From assembly GCA_049890195.1 (NCBI GenBank), contig JBMHBY010000005.1, positions 186,001 to 250,000 on the forward strand: 64,000 nt of DNA, given 5' to 3'. Positions within the stretch are counted from its first letter, which is position 1; each line of letters opens with the position of its first letter. Both the position numbers and the translations under genes were made by a program. The notes beneath the pieces were generated by a model. The model searched no databases, was not told the DNA's origin, and saw nothing but the letters and a program-made list of their open reading frames with translations. The stretch comes from JAYQKL01 sp049890195. GTDB lineage: Bacteria > Pseudomonadota > Alphaproteobacteria > RS24. Of the stretch, positions 43,005 through 51,948 are shown in pieces.

Positions 43005-43904
43005 TTAAATGAGCAGTTCTGTCCCAGTCAGTTCCTCTGACAGTTGGAGGAGTTTCGATGCAGTCTTTGGATCACGGGCCGGCGCTTTGATTGGTTTGGG
43101 AACAGCACGGCCAAAAATGGCGAAACGTGGTTCCCAGAAACGGTCCCCGTCCAAAGAAAGATCCGTGCAGCAGCGCAAATGTGTTCGACAGCCCTTTTCC
43201 AAAGGCTGGGCCAGCGCCTTCATGATGCAACCGCCAAAATCAGCTTTTTGCAGGCCTTCCGTGTTCACCAGCCCCGGCTGCATGGAGATGGCGCGAGCTG
43301 TCAAACCGGCCTGCCGGAATTTTTGGTTAAGTGTAAAGGCAAACAGCAATTGCGCCAGCCGGCTGTCAAAATAGGACTGCATGTTGTCATAGGCGCGATG
43401 GCGCCAATCAAAATCATCAAAATCAATCTCGCCCTTGTGGTAGGGCACGGTTGTGGCCTGAACAATGCGGGCGTTTTCGGATGCAAGCAGGGCAGGCATC
43501 AGCAGACAGGTTAAGGCGAAATGCCCCAGATGATTGATTTGCATTTGAAGCTCGCGGCCGGTTTCCGTCAAGACATGATCACGATGCATCACCAGGCCGG
43601 CATTATGATACAAAATATCAACACCGCCAAACGACCCAAGAATACCGGCAGAAAATGCGGAGATGGATTTCGGGCTTGTCAGCTCCAGTGTCGCGAAACG
43701 AACTTTGGCGTCCGGCAGTTCCGCACAGAGTCGCTCGACGGCGAGCGCGCCATTTTCCCCAGACCGCGACCCGATGACAACCTCCGCGCCGCGCCGCGCC
43801 AATTCCAGTCCCGTCTTGAACCCCAGACCGGTATTCCCGCCCGTGATGACGGCGGTTTTGCCTGTCATATCCGGAATGTCAGAAAGCTGCCAGTGACTTG
43901 CCAT
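43005..43904 (-). CDS. Short-chain dehydrogenase, retinol-dehydrogenase-like, with Arg in place of the catalytic Lys
   Basis: The protein (299 residues from ATG 43904, MASHWQL) resembles protochlorophyllide/retinol dehydrogenase-type SDRs. It has the cofactor motif AVITGGNTGLGFKTGLELARRG and DILYHNAGLVM. The usual catalytic Tyr-x3-Lys reads YFDSRLAQLLF, with CGG arginine instead of lysine, and the serine strand reads IVQATTVPYH with threonine. Activity may be altered or lost. It is divergent from the SRPBCC gene over only 58 bp, which suggests shared control. Confidence 0.85.
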   Translation of the reverse strand: MASHWQLSDIPDMTGKTAVITGGNTGLGFKTGLELARRGAEVVIGSRSGENGALAVERLCAELPDAKVRFATLELTSPKSISAFSAGILGSFGGVDILYHNAGLVMHRDHVLTETGRELQMQINHLGHFALTCLLMPALLASENARIVQATTVPYHKGEIDFDDFDWRHRAYDNMQSYFDSRLAQLLFAFTLNQKFRQAGLTARAISMQPGLVNTEGLQKADFGGCIMKALAQPLEKGCRTHLRCCTDLSLDGDRFWEPRFAIFGRAVPKPIKAPARDPKTASKLLQLSEELTGTELLI

Positions 43905-43962
43905 TGCTTTTTTCCTCAAACATGTGAAAATCAAAACCCATCAAAAGCCGGAACACAAGCTT

Positions 43963-44454
43963 ATGCCGAAACAATATGATTATGAAAGCGTTGGGCCTGA
44001 CTTTCTCGATGACCCGTCAAAATGCGGAACCGTCCGTGCGCCGGTTTCGGCCAAATCTGAAATGGTGTTTGAAGCGTTGACGTCTGAAGCTGCCTGGAAG
44101 GCCATGCTGCCGATCGACAGGGCCGAATGGCACGGGCCTCTCGGCAAGGACACCAGTCGCACAATTGCCGCCAAGGACGCGGAAATGCTGGAGCAGTTTT
44201 TTGAATGGGAGGATGGCCGTAAATTCGGTTTCCGGCTGGCACGCGGCACAGTCGGCATTTTACAGGCCATGGCGGAGCGCTATGAGGTCATTCCGACATC
44301 CGAGACCCGTTGCGAAGTTGTCATCACCTTCCGCATCCGGACAAAAGGCCTCGCTAAACCGCTGGCGCCTGTCTTGCATTTCATCTTCAAACAGGCCGGC
44401 AGAAAATCCATGAAAAAGCTTGAGCAGTTCATCCTCTCTTCAGAGCGGAGCTAA
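43963..44454 (+). CDS. SRPBCC (START-like) family protein
   Basis: The 163-residue protein from ATG 43963 (MPKQYDYESVGPDF) has the helix-grip pattern. An early strand VRAPVSAKSEMVFEALTSEAAWKAML and strands EWHGPLGKDTSRTI, GRKFGFRLARGT and TRCEVVITFRIRTKG precede a long C-terminal helix HFIFKQAGRKSMKKLEQFIL. Such proteins bind hydrophobic ligands or act as cyclases, but no specific job can be assigned. It pairs divergently with an SDR and is followed 42 bp on by a quinone oxidoreductase. Confidence 0.78.
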   Translation: MPKQYDYESVGPDFLDDPSKCGTVRAPVSAKSEMVFEALTSEAAWKAMLPIDRAEWHGPLGKDTSRTIAAKDAEMLEQFFEWEDGRKFGFRLARGTVGILQAMAERYEVIPTSETRCEVVITFRIRTKGLAKPLAPVLHFIFKQAGRKSMKKLEQFILSSERS

Positions 44455-44496
44455 GGACGCATGTTTTCACATTTGACGGATGACTGAGGCCCGGAC

Positions 44497-45513
44497 ATGA
44501 CCCAGAACACCCCCCTCCCCAAAACCATGCGCGTCGTCTCCGTCGGTGACGGCAAAACACCGGCGGACCTGCATGTCACGCAAGCCCCCATACCCGATTG
44601 CGGCCCCGATGAAGTGCTGGTCAAAATTGCTGCCGCCGGTGTGAACCGCGGGGATTGTGTCCAGCGCATCGGCTTTTATCCGCCGCCGCCCGGTGCATCC
44701 GAGGTAATGGGGCTGGAAATGGCCGGCACCGTGGTGCATGTCGGTGCACAGGTCAACAGTGTAAAGCCCGGCGACCGCGTGGCCGGCATTGTGGCGGGCG
44801 GCGGCTATGGCGAGTTCATCAACACCCACCATACCCATTTGCTCCCGGTGCCTGACACCATGTCGCTGACGCAGGCCGCCGCTTTGCCGGAGGCGATGAT
44901 CACCGTTTACGCAAACGTCATGGAACATGGCGGGCTGAAGCCCGGTGAGACATTGCTGGTTCATGGTGGCGCCAGCGGCATCGGCTCCATGGCCATTCAA
45001 ATGGCCAAGGCTTTCGGTGCAATGGTCATCACGACGGTCAGTTCCGAGGAAAAGGCGAAAGCCTGTTCGTCTTTCGGGGCGGATCACGTCATCAATTACC
45101 GGCAGCAGGATTTTGTCGAGGAGGTCGGAACCCTGACGGACGGAGCCGGTGTGGATGTCATTCTTGACATCATCGGCGGCGACTACATCCAACGCAACAT
45201 CCAAAGTGCAGCCAAAGGCGGGCGCATCGTCAATATCGGCTATATGAACGGGTTTTCAGCCGAGGTGAATTTCCTGCAGGTCATGCTCAAAAACCTGACA
45301 CTGACCGGGTCAACCCTGCGGGCACGCCCGGTGGCGGAAAAAGCGCGGCTGATACGGCTGGTTCAGGAGAATTTCTGGACGATGGCCCCGGCGAAAATCA
45401 AGCCGGTCATTCACCGGACGTTTCCGCTGGAACAAGCCGGCGCCGCCCATGAACTGATGGAAAGCAACGCCCATATCGGCAAAATCATTCTGGATATTAC
45501 TGCGAACGCATAA
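44497..45513 (+). CDS. NAD(P)H-quinone oxidoreductase, PIG3/zeta-crystallin-like
   Basis: The 338-residue medium-chain dehydrogenase-like protein has KIAAAGVNRGDCVQRIGFYPPP, GLEMAGTVVHVG and the nucleotide-binding LLVHGGASGIGSMAIQMAKAFG. It lacks zinc-ligand cysteines. PIG3-type enzymes reduce quinones with NADPH. The C-terminal LTLTGSTLRARPVAEKARL and HRTFPLEQAGAAHELMESNAHIGKI are strongly PIG3-like. It is convergent with the Sel1 gene, two bases apart. Confidence 0.9.
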   Translation: MTQNTPLPKTMRVVSVGDGKTPADLHVTQAPIPDCGPDEVLVKIAAAGVNRGDCVQRIGFYPPPPGASEVMGLEMAGTVVHVGAQVNSVKPGDRVAGIVAGGGYGEFINTHHTHLLPVPDTMSLTQAAALPEAMITVYANVMEHGGLKPGETLLVHGGASGIGSMAIQMAKAFGAMVITTVSSEEKAKACSSFGADHVINYRQQDFVEEVGTLTDGAGVDVILDIIGGDYIQRNIQSAAKGGRIVNIGYMNGFSAEVNFLQVMLKNLTLTGSTLRARPVAEKARLIRLVQENFWTMAPAKIKPVIHRTFPLEQAGAAHELMESNAHIGKIILDITANA

Positions 45514-45515
45514 GC

Positions 45516-46379
45516 CTATGGCTGTGCATTTTGCGTGGCATCAAGGGCTTCCAGAGTCAATTGAGCGTTTTTCAACCCCTGGTCCGCCGCTTTTTCAAAC
45601 CACTTGCGTGCCATGGCCATATCCTGCTCAACGCCCTTGCCTGTGGAATATCTGACGGCCAGATTATATTGCGACACGGCATGGCCACCAATGGCTGCCT
45701 CACGGTACCAGTTGGTTGCCGCCTCATCATCCGCCCCAACCCCCCGACCGGCGCTGTAGAGCGACGCCATCAAAGCCTGAGCCTTTAAATATCCGTTGCG
45801 GGCCGATTTACGCACCCATCGCGCACCCTGTTTTTCATCAACCTTGACGCCATGACCATTGAGATAGGCAACACCCAGCCGATACTGGGCGGGGCTGTAT
45901 TTCTGTTTGGCGGCCCGGCGAAACCAGCGTGTCGCCTCGACATGATCTTCTCCGACAACCTGCCCTGTGCCAAAAAACAGCCCGACTTGATGCTCGGCGG
46001 CAGGCAGCCCTTTTTCCGCCGCTTTTTGGAACCAGGAAAGAGCGACCTGGTTATCCTGCGGGATACCCTGCCCTTTGATAAACATTATGCCGATATTGTA
46101 TTGGGCTTCACCACTCCCTTCCTCTGAGGCTTTCCTGTACCATGCCATCGCCTTGTCGAAATCAACATCAACACCTGTGCCTAGGTGATACATCAAACCG
46201 AGGTTGAAATTGGCATCCGCGTGGCCTTTTCCTGCGGCCTTCTCAAACCAGTGGAGGGCTGTTGGATAATCGGCCTGGGCAAGGGCTTTGTAGCCGCGTT
46301 CATAATCCTTATTGGCGGCGGCAAAGGCCTGGGAAGCCAACAGGAGCAGGGTTGTCAACAGGACTGATAGGTATCGCAT
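45516..46379 (-). CDS. Sel1-repeat (SEL1-like TPR) protein, exported
   Basis: A signal peptide (MRYLSVLLTTLLLLASQAFAA) precedes six to seven Sel1 repeats of 36 residues each, for example AMAWYRKASEEGSGEAQYNIGIMFIKGQG and TRWFRRAAKQKYSPAQYRLGVAYLNGHG. These form an alpha-solenoid for protein-protein contacts in the periplasm or at the surface. No enzymatic domain is present, so the role is unknown. A terminator lies about 100 bp upstream, so it is transcribed from its own promoter. Confidence 0.9.
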   Translation of the reverse strand: MRYLSVLLTTLLLLASQAFAAANKDYERGYKALAQADYPTALHWFEKAAGKGHADANFNLGLMYHLGTGVDVDFDKAMAWYRKASEEGSGEAQYNIGIMFIKGQGIPQDNQVALSWFQKAAEKGLPAAEHQVGLFFGTGQVVGEDHVEATRWFRRAAKQKYSPAQYRLGVAYLNGHGVKVDEKQGARWVRKSARNGYLKAQALMASLYSAGRGVGADDEAATNWYREAAIGGHAVSQYNLAVRYSTGKGVEQDMAMARKWFEKAADQGLKNAQLTLEALDATQNAQP

Positions 46380-46478
46380 TCCATTATCCTTTTTATTATT
46401 GAATGCAGACGTATTGTTAGTTTGAGGTTAACCGCTTGGCGAATATTTGCAAACAAAAGGCGGCCGTAGTCGGCATAA

Positions 46479-46508
46479 AAAAAGCGCGGGCCGCAACCCG
46501 CGCTTTTT
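46479..46508 (-). terminator. Rho-independent terminator (bidirectional-looking)
   Basis: The GCGCGGG/CCCGCGC stem (46484-46490 with 46497-46503) encloses the loop CCGCAA. It is flanked by AAAAA on the left and TTTTT on the right, giving a 12-base stem in total. It ends the transcript of the minus-strand SDR (46529-47302) and separates it from the Sel1 gene. Confidence 0.85.
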
Positions 46509-46528
46509 CAGGTTGATTTGAATAAAGG

Positions 46529-47302
46529 TCAACGGGGCTGCATCCGGATGCCGGCATCCATGCGCACACATTCACCGTTCATGTAATCATTCTCGACGAA
46601 ATACTGCGCCAGGCGGGCAATCTCCTCCGGCTTGCCAAGGCGTTGCGGGAACAGCGCCTGCGACTCCAGGGACTTGTACAATTCATCCGGAATGAGATCA
46701 AACAACGGTGTGTGGATCAGACCGGGGACAATCGTGTTGACGCGAATGCCGATGCTGGACAGGTCGCGGGCAATCGGCAGGGTCATGCCGACAATGCCCC
46801 CCTTGGTGGCGGAATAGGCGGCCTGACCGATCTGGCCTTCATAGGCGGCGACTGAAGCGGTGTTCATGATGACGCCGCGGCAGCCGCAATCGGTCAGCGG
46901 TTCGTTTTTGGCCATTTCAGCCGCGGCCAGACGCAGCACATCAAACGTACCGACCAGATTGATGTCAATGACCTGCTTGAAGGCATCAAGATTGGCGGGA
47001 CCGTTTTTTCCAAGCGTTTTTTCCGCACTGCCGATACCGGCATAGTTGCAGCAAATATGAATGGCGCCATAGGCCTCCATCGTACCGGCGATGGCGGCTT
47101 CGATGGTTTCCGTCTTGGTCACATCAACCGGGAAGAAAACGGCATTTTCCGCGCCAACATCTGCAATGATGCTGTTGGCGCGCTCCTCGTTGATGTCAAA
47201 TATCGCACATTTGGCGCCCAGGGACACAAAATGCCGGACTGTGGCCTCACCGAGACCTGATGCGCCGCCGGTGATGATGGCTGTTTTGCCTTGCAGTTCC
47301 AT
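46529..47302 (-). CDS. SDR resembling 3-hydroxyacyl-CoA dehydrogenase type 2 (HSD10-like)
   Basis: The 257-residue classical SDR has ELQGKTAIITGGASGLGEATVRHFVSLG, DINLVGTFDVLRLAAAEM, MNTASVAAYEGQIGQAAYSATKGGIVGMT (Ser, Tyr, Lys) and IRVNTIVPGLIHTPLF. The last three are close to HSD10, which oxidises 2-methyl-3-hydroxybutyryl-CoA and other short 3-hydroxyacyl-CoAs. The NAD-specifying aspartate is present (AIFDINEERA). It fits the nearby acyl-CoA genes. Followed by a terminator; an SDR gene stands 84 bp upstream. Confidence 0.88.
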   Translation of the reverse strand: MELQGKTAIITGGASGLGEATVRHFVSLGAKCAIFDINEERANSIIADVGAENAVFFPVDVTKTETIEAAIAGTMEAYGAIHICCNYAGIGSAEKTLGKNGPANLDAFKQVIDINLVGTFDVLRLAAAEMAKNEPLTDCGCRGVIMNTASVAAYEGQIGQAAYSATKGGIVGMTLPIARDLSSIGIRVNTIVPGLIHTPLFDLIPDELYKSLESQALFPQRLGKPEEIARLAQYFVENDYMNGECVRMDAGIRMQPR

Positions 47303-47386
47303 GATGTTTTCCTCTAATCCTCTTCAGTCTAAAAAGTGGGGGGGAAGTTCAGCCCTTATAGGTTTGTTGCCGGCTGATGGCAACCC

Positions 47387-48157
47387 TTACAGGCTGTCCT
47401 CAAACAAGGCGTTGAGTTTCTGCATGCCTTTCAACCAGCGTTCCTTGTCGGTTGTTCGGCGGATGGAATATTCCTCAACCTGTTCATGGGGCAGCACGAG
47501 AAATGCCTCTTTTTCTATTGCGTCCACACAGGCTTGCGCCACTTCCTCAGCGGACTTCACCCCATCCACATGCGCGGATGAATCGCTGATGCCGGCCGTC
47601 ATCGCCGTATCGACTGCCTGCGGACACAACACAGAAGCCTTGATGCCGCGCATGCCGTAGGTGATGACCAGCCACTCCGCAAAAGCGACCGCGGAATGCT
47701 TGGTCAAGGAATAAGGGGCGGAGCCGATTTGACTGAGCAGACCGGCGGCAGAGGCCGTGTTGAGGAAGTATCCCGTACCGCGCTCCAACATCAGCGGCAG
47801 CAAATGTCGCGCCGCCCAGACATGCGACATGACATTGATCTCCCACATGCGCTGCCAGTCCTCATTCGGCACTTCAGGGCCTCCCCCCACCAGAATACCT
47901 GCATTGGAGCAGAACAGGTCAATCGGACCACACTCCCGCTCGACAGTGTCAATCAGGGATTTGATGTCCGGCTCAAGCGACACATCGCATTTGTGGGCTG
48001 TACCGCCAATCCTGGTGGCTGTTTCCGTTGCCCCGTCAAAATTGACGTCAGCACAAATCACATGCTTTGCCTCGGCCTGTGAGAAAGCCTGTGCCAATGC
48101 CCGGCCAATGCCGCTCGCAGCGCCGGTGACCACAATAATGCTGCCAGAGATTTCCAT
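47387..48157 (-). CDS. Short-chain dehydrogenase/reductase
   Basis: The protein (256 residues from ATG 48157, MEISGSIIVVTG) has the cofactor motif VVTGAASGIGRALAQAFSQAEA with the following CADVNF aspartate. LFCSNAGILVGG and the active site LNTASAAGLLSQIGSAPYSLTKHSAVAFAE carry Ser, Tyr and Lys. The substrate is unknown. The frame is open for 67 codons upstream, but those overlap uup and are not SDR-like. The ATG has a G-rich ribosome site (AAGGGGGGG). Confidence 0.85.
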   Translation of the reverse strand: MEISGSIIVVTGAASGIGRALAQAFSQAEAKHVICADVNFDGATETATRIGGTAHKCDVSLEPDIKSLIDTVERECGPIDLFCSNAGILVGGGPEVPNEDWQRMWEINVMSHVWAARHLLPLMLERGTGYFLNTASAAGLLSQIGSAPYSLTKHSAVAFAEWLVITYGMRGIKASVLCPQAVDTAMTAGISDSSAHVDGVKSAEEVAQACVDAIEKEAFLVLPHEQVEEYSIRRTTDKERWLKGMQKLNALFEDSL

Positions 48158-48185
48158 ATCCCCCCCCTTGTTGTCCCTCAGTGGC

Positions 48186-50000
48186 TTATGCGCCCTCAAT
48201 CTCCTCGCGGAGCAGCTCAAGCTCCAGCCATTCATTTTCCGCCTCAAGCAGACGGTTTTGTTTGGCCTCGAGCGTTTCAGCCAATTCATGAAACCTCTCT
48301 GGATTGTTGGCGAACAGGGCGGAATCTTCAAGCTGTTTTTTGATATCCGCCACAGCATCCGTCAGGGCATCAATTTCACCGGGCAAATTCTCCAGGGCAT
48401 ATTTGTGCTTGTAGCTGAGTTTCTGAAGTTTTTTGGGCTTAGTTTCAGGCTTGATCCGACCGACTTCGGCAAGCTTATCCAGCGTCACAGCTTGCCCTCT
48501 GCCTGACGGCTCTGTTTTCTGGCTCAGCATGTCCGAATAGCCTCCGGCATATTCGACCCACAGGCCCTCCCCCTCGGCCTGAATGACGGCCGTCACGGTG
48601 CGGTCAAGAAAATCACGGTCATGGCTGACCAGAAGCACCGTGCCTTCATAATTGGCGATCAATTCCTGCAGAAGGTCAAGTGACTCCAAATCAAGATCAT
48701 TGGTCGGCTCGTCCAAAATCAGCAAATTCGAGGGCTGACGCAAACCACGCGCCAGCAGAAGCCGTGCCTGCTCCCCGCCCGACAACACCGTGACCGGGGT
48801 GCGCATTTGCGAGGGATGGAACAGAAAATCCTTCATGTAGCCGATGACATGCATGGTGTCCTCGCCGATGGACACCAAATCCCCTGCGCCATCCGTCAGG
48901 GCATCTTTGATGGTCCAGTCCTTCTTGATGCCTTTGCGCTGCTGGTCAAGGGTCAAGGGTGTGAGGTTTTTGCCCAGTCGGACATTGCCGCTGTCCGGCT
49001 CCAAGACACCGGTCAGCATGTTGAGCAATGTCGTTTTGCCGGCACCATTGGCGCCGATCAACCCGATCCGGCTGCCGCGTTTGACCTGTATGGTAAAATC
49101 ATCCACGACGGTTTTTTGACCATAGCTTTTTGAAATTCTGTCCGCCTTGACGACCAGTTTGCCAGAGCGGTCCCCCTCGCTCAGGGTCGCGTTCATCTGG
49201 CCGGTCGGGAGGCGGCGCTCCCTGCGCTGTTTTTTCAAGGCCGCCAGCTCAGACATGCGCCGGACATTCCGCTTGCGCCGCGCCGTCACGCCATAGCGCA
49301 CCCAATGTTCTTCACGCTCGATTTTCCTGTCCAGCTTGTGCGCAGCCTGCTCCTCCTGTTCCAGCACATCATCCCGCCAGCTTTCAAAATGTTTGAAATT
49401 ACGCCGCATGATTTTGGTCTGGCCACGGTCCAGCCACAATGTCTCGCGCGACACAGTCTCCATGAAACGGCGGTCATGGCTGATCAGCACAATGGCGGCG
49501 CGGCTGTGCAACAGGACCTGTTCAAGCCATTCAATAGCCGGCAGGTCCAGATGGTTGGTAGGCTCATCCAGCAACAAAATGTCCGGATCGGGGGCCAGAA
49601 GTTTCGCCAAAGCGGTGCGCCGCCGCTCCCCGCCGGACAAAGGGGCCAGCGCCGCCCTCGGGTCCAGCCGCAAATCCGCCATCAGCTGAAAAGCGCGTTG
49701 CTGGTCCTCATTGTCCATCAACCCGTCCAGCACGCAATCCTCAATGGTGTCATACCCTTGGAAATCCGGATCCTGCGCCAGATAGGCCACCATGATGCCG
49801 GGCTGGACGAACACCTCGCCGTCATCGGCCTCAATTTCCCCCGCAGCGATCTTCAACAGCGTCGATTTCCCCGACCCGTTGCGCCCGACCAGGCAAAGCC
49901 GCTCACCCGGCGCGACGGAGAGCTCTGCACCCTCCAGCAACGGCGTGACACCATAAGTCAGATGAATATCCTGCAAGTGCAGTATCGGCGGTGAAGACAT
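48186..50000 (-). CDS. uup: ABC-F family ATPase Uup
   Basis: The 604-residue soluble ABC-F protein has two nucleotide-binding domains. The first has LVGRNGSGKSTLLKIAAGE, LSGGERRRTALAKLLA and LLLDEPTNHLDLPA. The second has LIGANGAGKTTLLNMLTG, LSGGEQARLLLARGL and LILDEPTNDLDLES. An arm/linker of about 60 basic residues separates them, and a C-terminal coiled coil ends ENEWLELELLREEIEG. The coiled coil marks the Uup branch, linked to ribosome function and suppression of transposon excision. ATG 50000 (MSSPPILHL) is used. It is divergent from mutA. Confidence 0.92.
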   Translation of the reverse strand: MSSPPILHLQDIHLTYGVTPLLEGAELSVAPGERLCLVGRNGSGKSTLLKIAAGEIEADDGEVFVQPGIMVAYLAQDPDFQGYDTIEDCVLDGLMDNEDQQRAFQLMADLRLDPRAALAPLSGGERRRTALAKLLAPDPDILLLDEPTNHLDLPAIEWLEQVLLHSRAAIVLISHDRRFMETVSRETLWLDRGQTKIMRRNFKHFESWRDDVLEQEEQAAHKLDRKIEREEHWVRYGVTARRKRNVRRMSELAALKKQRRERRLPTGQMNATLSEGDRSGKLVVKADRISKSYGQKTVVDDFTIQVKRGSRIGLIGANGAGKTTLLNMLTGVLEPDSGNVRLGKNLTPLTLDQQRKGIKKDWTIKDALTDGAGDLVSIGEDTMHVIGYMKDFLFHPSQMRTPVTVLSGGEQARLLLARGLRQPSNLLILDEPTNDLDLESLDLLQELIANYEGTVLLVSHDRDFLDRTVTAVIQAEGEGLWVEYAGGYSDMLSQKTEPSGRGQAVTLDKLAEVGRIKPETKPKKLQKLSYKHKYALENLPGEIDALTDAVADIKKQLEDSALFANNPERFHELAETLEAKQNRLLEAENEWLELELLREEIEGA

Positions 50001-50158
50001 GACACTAACGTTCCTTTTCCAGCCATGTGTATCATGTTCCACAAATCGCTCAAGCGTCCAGATCACCAAAATCCTGCTATAGTGTGTAAAGGCGGTTGTC
50101 AGCCTTTGGTGGGTGCGCTAGAAAAACCAGAATCCGATTGTCTGTTATGGAAACATGA

Positions 50159-51946
50159 ATGTCTGAGAAACCAACCCCCGGCCAAACGACTTTCCCCGCC
50201 GCCTCCAGCGAGGACTGGATGCAGGCGGTTGAAAAAGTCCTGAAAGGCAAAAGTTTTGACACCCTTGTCACCAGGGATATTGGCGGATTGGAACGGGCAC
50301 CGCTGTACACGGAGGAAACGGCCGCCACCGCACATGACCCGTCCGGACTGCCGGGGTTTGCGCCGTTCATCCGGGGCACCAAAGCCGTCAATGACCGGTA
50401 TTTGCCCTGGCACATCGTCGCGCGCTTTGAACCGGGCCGCAAAAACGCGGATAATGACGACATTTTGACGGACCTGAATGGCGGCGTTTCAGCCCTGCTG
50501 GTCGATTTGACGGAGACTGAGGCAAACCATGACACGATTGCAAGTCTTCTTGAAGGCGTAGAGCTTGGCATCGCCCCGCTTATCCTGCGCCCCGGGACCG
50601 CCGCAGAAAAGTCTGTTGAGCTGTTTTTCAATCTCATCGGACGGCACGAAAACACCGACATCGCCGCCCATTTCGATTTTGACCCCATTGGCCTCGGCGC
50701 ATCCAACAACATTGCGGCCGATATGACCCTGCTTGCCCAACTTGCCGACAAAGCCCGGGCATGGCCGCAGGTCACATTGCTGTCCGCCTCAGGCATGCCT
50801 TATCATAACAGTGGTGCAGACCACGCCTCTGAACTGGCTTATGCCATGGCAAGCCTGATTGCCTATGTCAATGCATTGACGGAAACCGGCCTCTCCGCCG
50901 GAGACGCCTTGTCAAGAATCACAGTGACCCTCTCGACCGATACGGACTTTTTTGCCGGCATATCGAAAATGCGGGCGGCGCGGGCGCTTTGGTCGCAAAT
51001 CTGCTCGGCTTATGACGTGACAGGGATGTCCCCCAAAATCCATGCGGAAGGCTCTCAGCGTGGCTACTCAGTCGCTGATCCATGGGTCAATATTCTGCGC
51101 GCAACCATAGCAACGTTGGGTGCCGGCATTGGCGGCGCGGATTTCATTTCTGTCGCCCCCTGCACAGCCGTCAGTGACGGAGACAATCAGCTGACCCGCC
51201 GCGTGGCGCGCAACACGCAGGTTATTCTGCAGGAGGAAAGCCATATTGGACGGGTGACGGATCCGGCCGGCGGCAGCTGGTATATTGAAAATCTTTCCCG
51301 GGAACTGGCTGAGTCGGCATGGGCCATGCTTCAGAAAATCCAGGCCGTCGGTGGGATGCAGGAAGCACTGGCATCCGGCATGATCGCCGGGCACCTGTCC
51401 AGTCTTCAGGATGCAATGGACGACGCCGTTGCCCATCGCCGCGCACCTATTCTTGGTGTCACTGAATTCCCGAACCTCGGTGAAGCTCCGCTGAACCCGC
51501 GTGCCGCCAAAGGCGACGGGCCGCTCAAGGTCTATCGGCCGGCCGCCATATTCGAGCAGTTGCGCCTGACCGCTATGCCGGTCAAACCGAAAGTTTTTCT
51601 CGCAACACTTGGGACTGAAGCGCAATATACCGGGCGGGCCAACTTTGCGGCCAACCTCTTCGCCGCAGGCGGAATTGACGCCATCACCGGCTCCGGCGGG
51701 GAGGATGTGGCCTCCCTCAAAGACGCGTTCAAAGACAGCGGCGCCAAAATCGCCGTCATTTGCGGCACGGATGACGCCTATGACAAGCATGGCGCGGCTG
51801 TGGCTGACGCCCTGCAGCAAGCCGGTGCTACACATCTTTGGCTTGCCGGCAAGCAGGAAATCGCCGGGACCGACAACCTCTTCATGGGCTGCAATGCACT
51901 CGCTGTCCTGCAAACCGCCCATCAGAAACTCGGATTGGGGGATTAA
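50159..51946 (+). CDS. mutA: Methylmalonyl-CoA mutase small (beta) subunit
   Basis: The 595-residue protein is homologous to the catalytic subunit but cannot bind adenosylcobalamin. Its C-terminal domain lacks DxHxxG and reads TGRANFAANLFAAGGID where the cobalamin histidine would be. Domain start: DWMQAVEKVLKGKSFDTL, then ERAPLYTEETA. VTLSTDTDFFAGISKMRAARAL and DPAGGSWYIENLSRELAESAW are family-typical. It forms a heterodimer with MutB for succinyl-CoA/methylmalonyl-CoA interconversion. The start ATG at 50159 overlaps an out-of-frame ATG at 50155. mutB starts two bases after its stop. Confidence 0.94.
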   Translation: MSEKPTPGQTTFPAASSEDWMQAVEKVLKGKSFDTLVTRDIGGLERAPLYTEETAATAHDPSGLPGFAPFIRGTKAVNDRYLPWHIVARFEPGRKNADNDDILTDLNGGVSALLVDLTETEANHDTIASLLEGVELGIAPLILRPGTAAEKSVELFFNLIGRHENTDIAAHFDFDPIGLGASNNIAADMTLLAQLADKARAWPQVTLLSASGMPYHNSGADHASELAYAMASLIAYVNALTETGLSAGDALSRITVTLSTDTDFFAGISKMRAARALWSQICSAYDVTGMSPKIHAEGSQRGYSVADPWVNILRATIATLGAGIGGADFISVAPCTAVSDGDNQLTRRVARNTQVILQEESHIGRVTDPAGGSWYIENLSRELAESAWAMLQKIQAVGGMQEALASGMIAGHLSSLQDAMDDAVAHRRAPILGVTEFPNLGEAPLNPRAAKGDGPLKVYRPAAIFEQLRLTAMPVKPKVFLATLGTEAQYTGRANFAANLFAAGGIDAITGSGGEDVASLKDAFKDSGAKIAVICGTDDAYDKHGAAVADALQQAGATHLWLAGKQEIAGTDNLFMGCNALAVLQTAHQKLGLGD

Positions 51947-51948
51947 AA

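Noticed and set aside
47366..47384. Hairpin GTTGCC-N7-GGCAAC downstream of the SDR gene
   Set aside because: It has no following T run on the minus strand, so it is not supported as a terminator.
51068..51922. 284-codon minus-strand frame opposite mutA
   Set aside because: mutA is clearly coding on the other strand; the product shows no motifs.
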